From positions 3,820,528 through 3,884,527 of the forward strand of contig NW_025062475.1 of NCBI RefSeq assembly GCF_000002995.4: 64,000 nucleotides of DNA, written 5' to 3'. This DNA is from Brugia malayi. Its lineage: Eukaryota; Nematoda; Chromadorea; Rhabditida; Onchocercidae. Positions within the stretch are counted from its first letter, which is position 1. Each line of letters opens with the position of its first letter. Positions 60,471 through 64,000 of this stretch are shown piece after piece. The translations under genes and the position numbers were made by a program. The notes under the pieces were generated by a model that searched no databases, was not told the DNA's origin, and saw only the letters and a list, made by a program, of their open reading frames with translations.

Positions 60471-63461
60471 ATGTGTAAACCTGATGAGAAACCATTGCCA
60501 GATCCTGCTATTGTTGGTGCAATGGAGGTTTGGTAGAATTTTCTTAACTTTAAAATAATCTTACGATATAAATTATTAATAATCAAAATCTTTACTTTTA
60601 GTATTACTTAAAGTATTTTAGGCTCTAAAATCTGCTTATGAAAAAAAAGTAATACCATCTGAAAAGCGTTATTTATACAGTGAATTTGATACGCCACCAT
60701 TACGTGATCAAGAATTTATGGTTTGTTTTCAATTTTGAATTCAAATATTGTTAATATATTTAATGAATAATTTTAGCACAGAGTAAGTAAACAATAAATA
60801 AGTTATCATAAATTAATTTACTCGAAAAAAAAACAAAATTTTGGAATAAATTAATTATATTTTGAGAATAAATTTAAAAAAAGAAATGCAAATGTTTCTT
60901 TTTAGATATTTCTTATCTTTCTCATTAATTTTATCAAATATTATTATTTTGAAAAAAATTTATTTGTAAAATACAAGTGCTAAATAACATAAATTTTAGG
61001 GTAAACTAATAACACTATTACTTGGCCAATATTCTGTGGGTATGAATTTTAGGGTAAGCCAACAATATTATTACTTGGCCAATATTCTGTGGGTAAAACA
61101 TCAATGATCTCATATCTTTTAAATGGTAATTATCCTGGCGCTGATATTGGGCCAGAACCAACAACTGATATCTTTGCGCACGTCGATTATAGCGAGAAAA
61201 CACAAACAATATCAGGCATAACATTAGCTTCTGATCCAAATTATCAATTTCAGGTTTATATTTCAGGTCTATGTGTTTCTTTCATAAGTTAAAATTTTTT
61301 ATCGGTCAGAATAAGACAGATGGATCGTTTTGTTTTAATTGAAAATTTTCGAAATACAAAAAAAAAGTTTGGCACCGTTAGATTGATCATTTGAAATGTT
61401 AAGGAAATCGCATCTTATTCAATGTTTTATATAAATAATTAATATTTACGTTAATAAATAAATTTTATTAAAAATATGAGAAAAAAAAATCAATTCCATA
61501 TTCAATTATTTATTATCAAATATTACTATGAATTTAGAAAAATTATAATATCATTATAAAGTTAGAAAATTTTTAGTCATTGAAAATATTTGGTGATGTA
61601 TTTCTGAATAAATTAAGAGCTACACGTTTCAATGCACCACTTTTAAAATATATTTCAATCATTGATACACCTGGTATTCTTACCGGTGATAAACAGGTAT
61701 CATTCTTATCACTACAGCAAGTTATATGCTCCTTTCATCTTCTTTCAAATTAGCAACAGTATTTCGTGCTTTTTTTTTTTACTTAAACTTTACTTCATTT
61801 AAATTAAAATTGTAGCAAAGTATTCTAAAGTTTCTTTTATAATTTTTTTTTTTAAAAAAAAAACTTGGATGTCTTTTTTTATCTAATTATTTAACTGACA
61901 ATGAAAAATTTATAGGTGGAAAATAGAGGCTATGATTTTGCACAAGTTATCAAATTTTTATCAAGCAAAGTTGATTGTATATTTTTGCTATTTGATGCTA
62001 ATAAACTTGATATTAGCGATGAATATAAACAGGTTTCTAAAAAATCAACATTTTTTTTTGATTTAAAAAAAAATATTTAAACGCATTTAATTGTTTCAAA
62101 GTAATAATGAAATAATTTAATTTTTCAAAGTTAGTATATTTCAGATTTTTTTTTTAACATTATAGGTTATTCAAATTTTGGAAGGTAGCGAAGATAAAAT
62201 TAAGATTATTCTGAATAAAGCTGACTGGGTTAGACCACGTGAATTAGTTCACGTACGTGGTGCACTAATGTGGGCACTTGGAAAAATTATGCGTTGTCCC
62301 GAAGTACCAAAAGTAACAAAAGTTTATTTCTTTTTTTTGATTTCAAAGATTTTATCTCTGTATTTTCTATTTTTGGTTTCATTTTTTTTTAAAGAAAAAA
62401 TTTACTTTATGCTTACAACATAATTTCAAAAATTACTGTTTTTTATTCAAAATTTTGGATATTTAATAAAGTTTAGTTACTTTTATGTCTAAAATGAATT
62501 TAATTAATTTTAATTATTTATACTTTTTATATTTCATTCTAATTTTTTGTTTGAAAAGATGAAAATTGAATATTTTTAAGGTTTTTATTGGCTCATTTTG
62601 GCCATATTGGTCTAATAAAAATACGCTTTTACGTGATGCAATTAAAGAAGATGTAGCAGCTGTTATTAAAGAAATTGTTGATTTACCAAATTCGTATCAT
62701 CGGAGACGTGTCAATGACGTAGCAAAACGAGCCAGAAATGTTGGCCTTATAATTATTAAAAATAAATTATCATTAGTAGTGAATAAATTAACATATTTTA
62801 TTATGATAAGCTTATGATAAGAACACTAAAATATGTTAAACACATTTTTCACGTATTCTTTTTAACGCATTTTTGTCTTTTTACATACTTTTTACGTATT
62901 TACACTTTTACAGAATACGTTTTTTCTTTTTAAAGGTACGAATTCATAGTTATGTAATGGATGAAATTATAAGAAGAAAATTATTTTTCACTAAACTTCT
63001 AACAACAACCGATACGGAAACGCAACCACATAAATTGCGTAACGTATACAAAGCGTTAGCGACACGTCGACGTATTGTTCTAAATGATTTTCCTGATCCT
63101 GAATTATTTCATATTAAAGCTAAAAAAGTAAGCATTTTCTGATAACAACTATTTTTATTTATTTTTTAATTTAAATAAGAATAATAATAAACAATTTTTG
63201 GCTCTTATTTATTTATTTTTGATTAGAAATGTGAAAAGATAATTAGAAATAGAAATAAAAAAAACGCAGAATTTTCTATTAAAATAAATTTATTTTATTT
63301 TATAGACTAAAGCAAAAGATTGGTCACGAATTGATTATAAATTAGACAAATTACTTAATTCATTTATTGAAAATGACATTTCATCAATTGCAAATGCAGC
63401 AATAAATGAGAAAGAATGTGAAGTGAAATTTCGAGTACCAAAGAAAGTACCATTACCTGAG
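60471..63461 (+). CDS. EHD-family membrane-remodelling ATPase, probably 3'-partial
   Basis: Nine exons (60471-60527, 60622-60720, 61053-61253, 61577-61696, 61916-62032, 62166-62312, 62581-62739, 62936-63127, 63306-63461) join in frame to 416 codons. EHD/RME-1 proteins are dynamin-like ATPases of endocytic recycling. Motifs in order: P-loop LLGQYSVGKTS (K67), the EHD-specific IGPEPTTD switch I, DTPGILTGDKQ (G3, D149), RGYDFAQVIKFL, FLLFDANKLDISDEY, NKAD (G4, 215-218), GALMWALGKI, VFIGSFW and helical RRRVNDVAKRARN. Sequence is clearly diverged from the conserved animal EHDs. The C-terminal EH domain is not seen; after LPE either an intron leads out of the window or reading continues to a stop at 63509, giving an EH-less protein. 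A 53-bp tandem duplication covers the exon 3 acceptor and P-loop. Confidence 0.88.
60992..61095 (+). repeat. 53-bp tandem duplication over EHD exon 3 start
   Basis: 60992-61042 and 61045-61095 match at 46 of 51 positions. Each copy has an AATTTTAG acceptor followed by codons for G-K-x-x-x-L-L-L-G-Q-Y-S-V-G. Only the downstream copy continues into the rest of the exon. Confidence 0.9.
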
Positions 63462-63509
63462 GTTCTACATTTATCTATTAAGCTAATTAAACTGCCTTTT
63501 TTTTCTTAA

Positions 63510-64000
63510 AAAAAAATTATCTTTATTTATTACTATTATTAGCCAAAAAAAAAGAACTTAAACGTAAATAAAATATTTAGAATGTAAAGTTATTTAACAA
63601 AGTAATTCTTTAAATGTAGAATCATTTAATAAAGTTATTTAACAAAAGCAAAAAAAAAAAAAAAATTGATAAAGTCAAACAATTATTTCGATCGATTGTA
63701 ATTCTCATAACTAAGAAGGAATATAGTTCGAATAAATGAAAGATAAATTAAATAATTACATCTATCATTCATTCAATTTAACATTTAATAGAGAGAAATC
63801 ATAATATGCTATCAAAATTATATTTTATATTTCAATGTATTTTAGTTATAGTTTCATTTCTAGGCTAGTAACTAACAAAATAAGAGCCAAAAATAGCCAT
63901 AAATTAGGAAGTAAAAATTTAAGTTAAATTAATTAGTGTATGCATTTACAAATGTTTATGCTTTGTTGTTGTTCGATGCATTTTTAGGATTATAATAAAT
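63510..64000. other. Window end, AT-rich
   Basis: Either an intron of the EHD gene or its 3' flank. No EH-domain codons seen in any frame. A T-rich/A-rich run lies near 63650. Confidence 0.35.

Noticed and set aside
60999..61039. Upstream P-loop copy as a separate mini-exon of the EHD gene
   Set aside because: It would leave an intron of about 13 bases, too short to splice.
1..64000. tRNA, rRNA, CRISPR arrays, intact transposons, viral genes
   Set aside because: No tRNA B-box with a matching fold, no rRNA blocks, no regularly spaced repeats, and no transposase, integrase or polymerase motifs were noticed by eye. A covariance-model and repeat-library search would be decisive.

Overview
This window reads as nuclear DNA of a nematode, probably a spirurid/filarial-type worm (inference). 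By eye it is roughly 70% or more A+T. Genes are split into small exons with introns of a few hundred bases bounded by TTTTAG/TTTCAG acceptors, poly-A/T runs and simple repeats are everywhere, and several start codons sit just behind a 3'-splice-like acceptor with no upstream coding exon, as expected for spliced-leader trans-splicing. The proteins are animal-type. I saw no bacterial operons, phage, CRISPR, rRNA, tRNA or intact transposon.

Layout. 816-2758 (+): eEF1A lysine methyltransferase (EEF1AKMT2/METTL10 type). 3644-10523 (-): extended synaptotagmin with a membrane hairpin, SMP lipid-transfer domain and three C2 domains. 11629-13013 (-): BCAS2/SPF27, a spliceosome (NTC/Prp19 complex) subunit. 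15417-19102 (-): GEN1-like XPG-family nuclease with all catalytic acidic residues and, by reconstruction, one GC-AG intron. 22308-23355 (+): a small secreted cysteine-rich protein. 25267-29484 (-): zinc-finger protein with a FOG-like C2HC finger, two C2H2 fingers and a CtBP-type PLDLT motif. 34216-37182 (+): SRA1-like protein. 38097-39041 (+): a 134-residue protein I do not recognise. 44296-49246 (+): divergent SOX-like HMG-box factor. 52607-53495 (+): a 139-residue protein I do not recognise. 56661-59300 (+): BAR-like helical protein. 60471 to the end (+): EHD-family membrane-remodelling ATPase, probably running past the window.

All gene models were spliced by hand: each junction was checked for GT/AG (or GC/AG) ends, reading-frame continuity and agreement with remembered family motifs. 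Nearly every multi-exon model closes in frame. The least certain parts are the first exon of the extended synaptotagmin and the 3' end of the EHD gene.

The genes have no single shared pathway. Three deal with membranes (extended synaptotagmin, BAR-like, EHD), three with nucleic acids or translation (GEN1, BCAS2, EEF1AKMT2) and three with transcriptional regulation (FOG-like, SOX-like, SRA1-like). No convincing new multi-gene system was found. The observations most worth a second look are the inferred GC-AG intron in GEN1, a 53-bp tandem duplication of an exon boundary plus P-loop in the EHD gene, two perfect long-stem hairpins inside introns, DR1-type nuclear-receptor half-site pairs upstream of genes, and a relatively GC-rich island with a full CRE and a DR1 ahead of the SOX-like gene.
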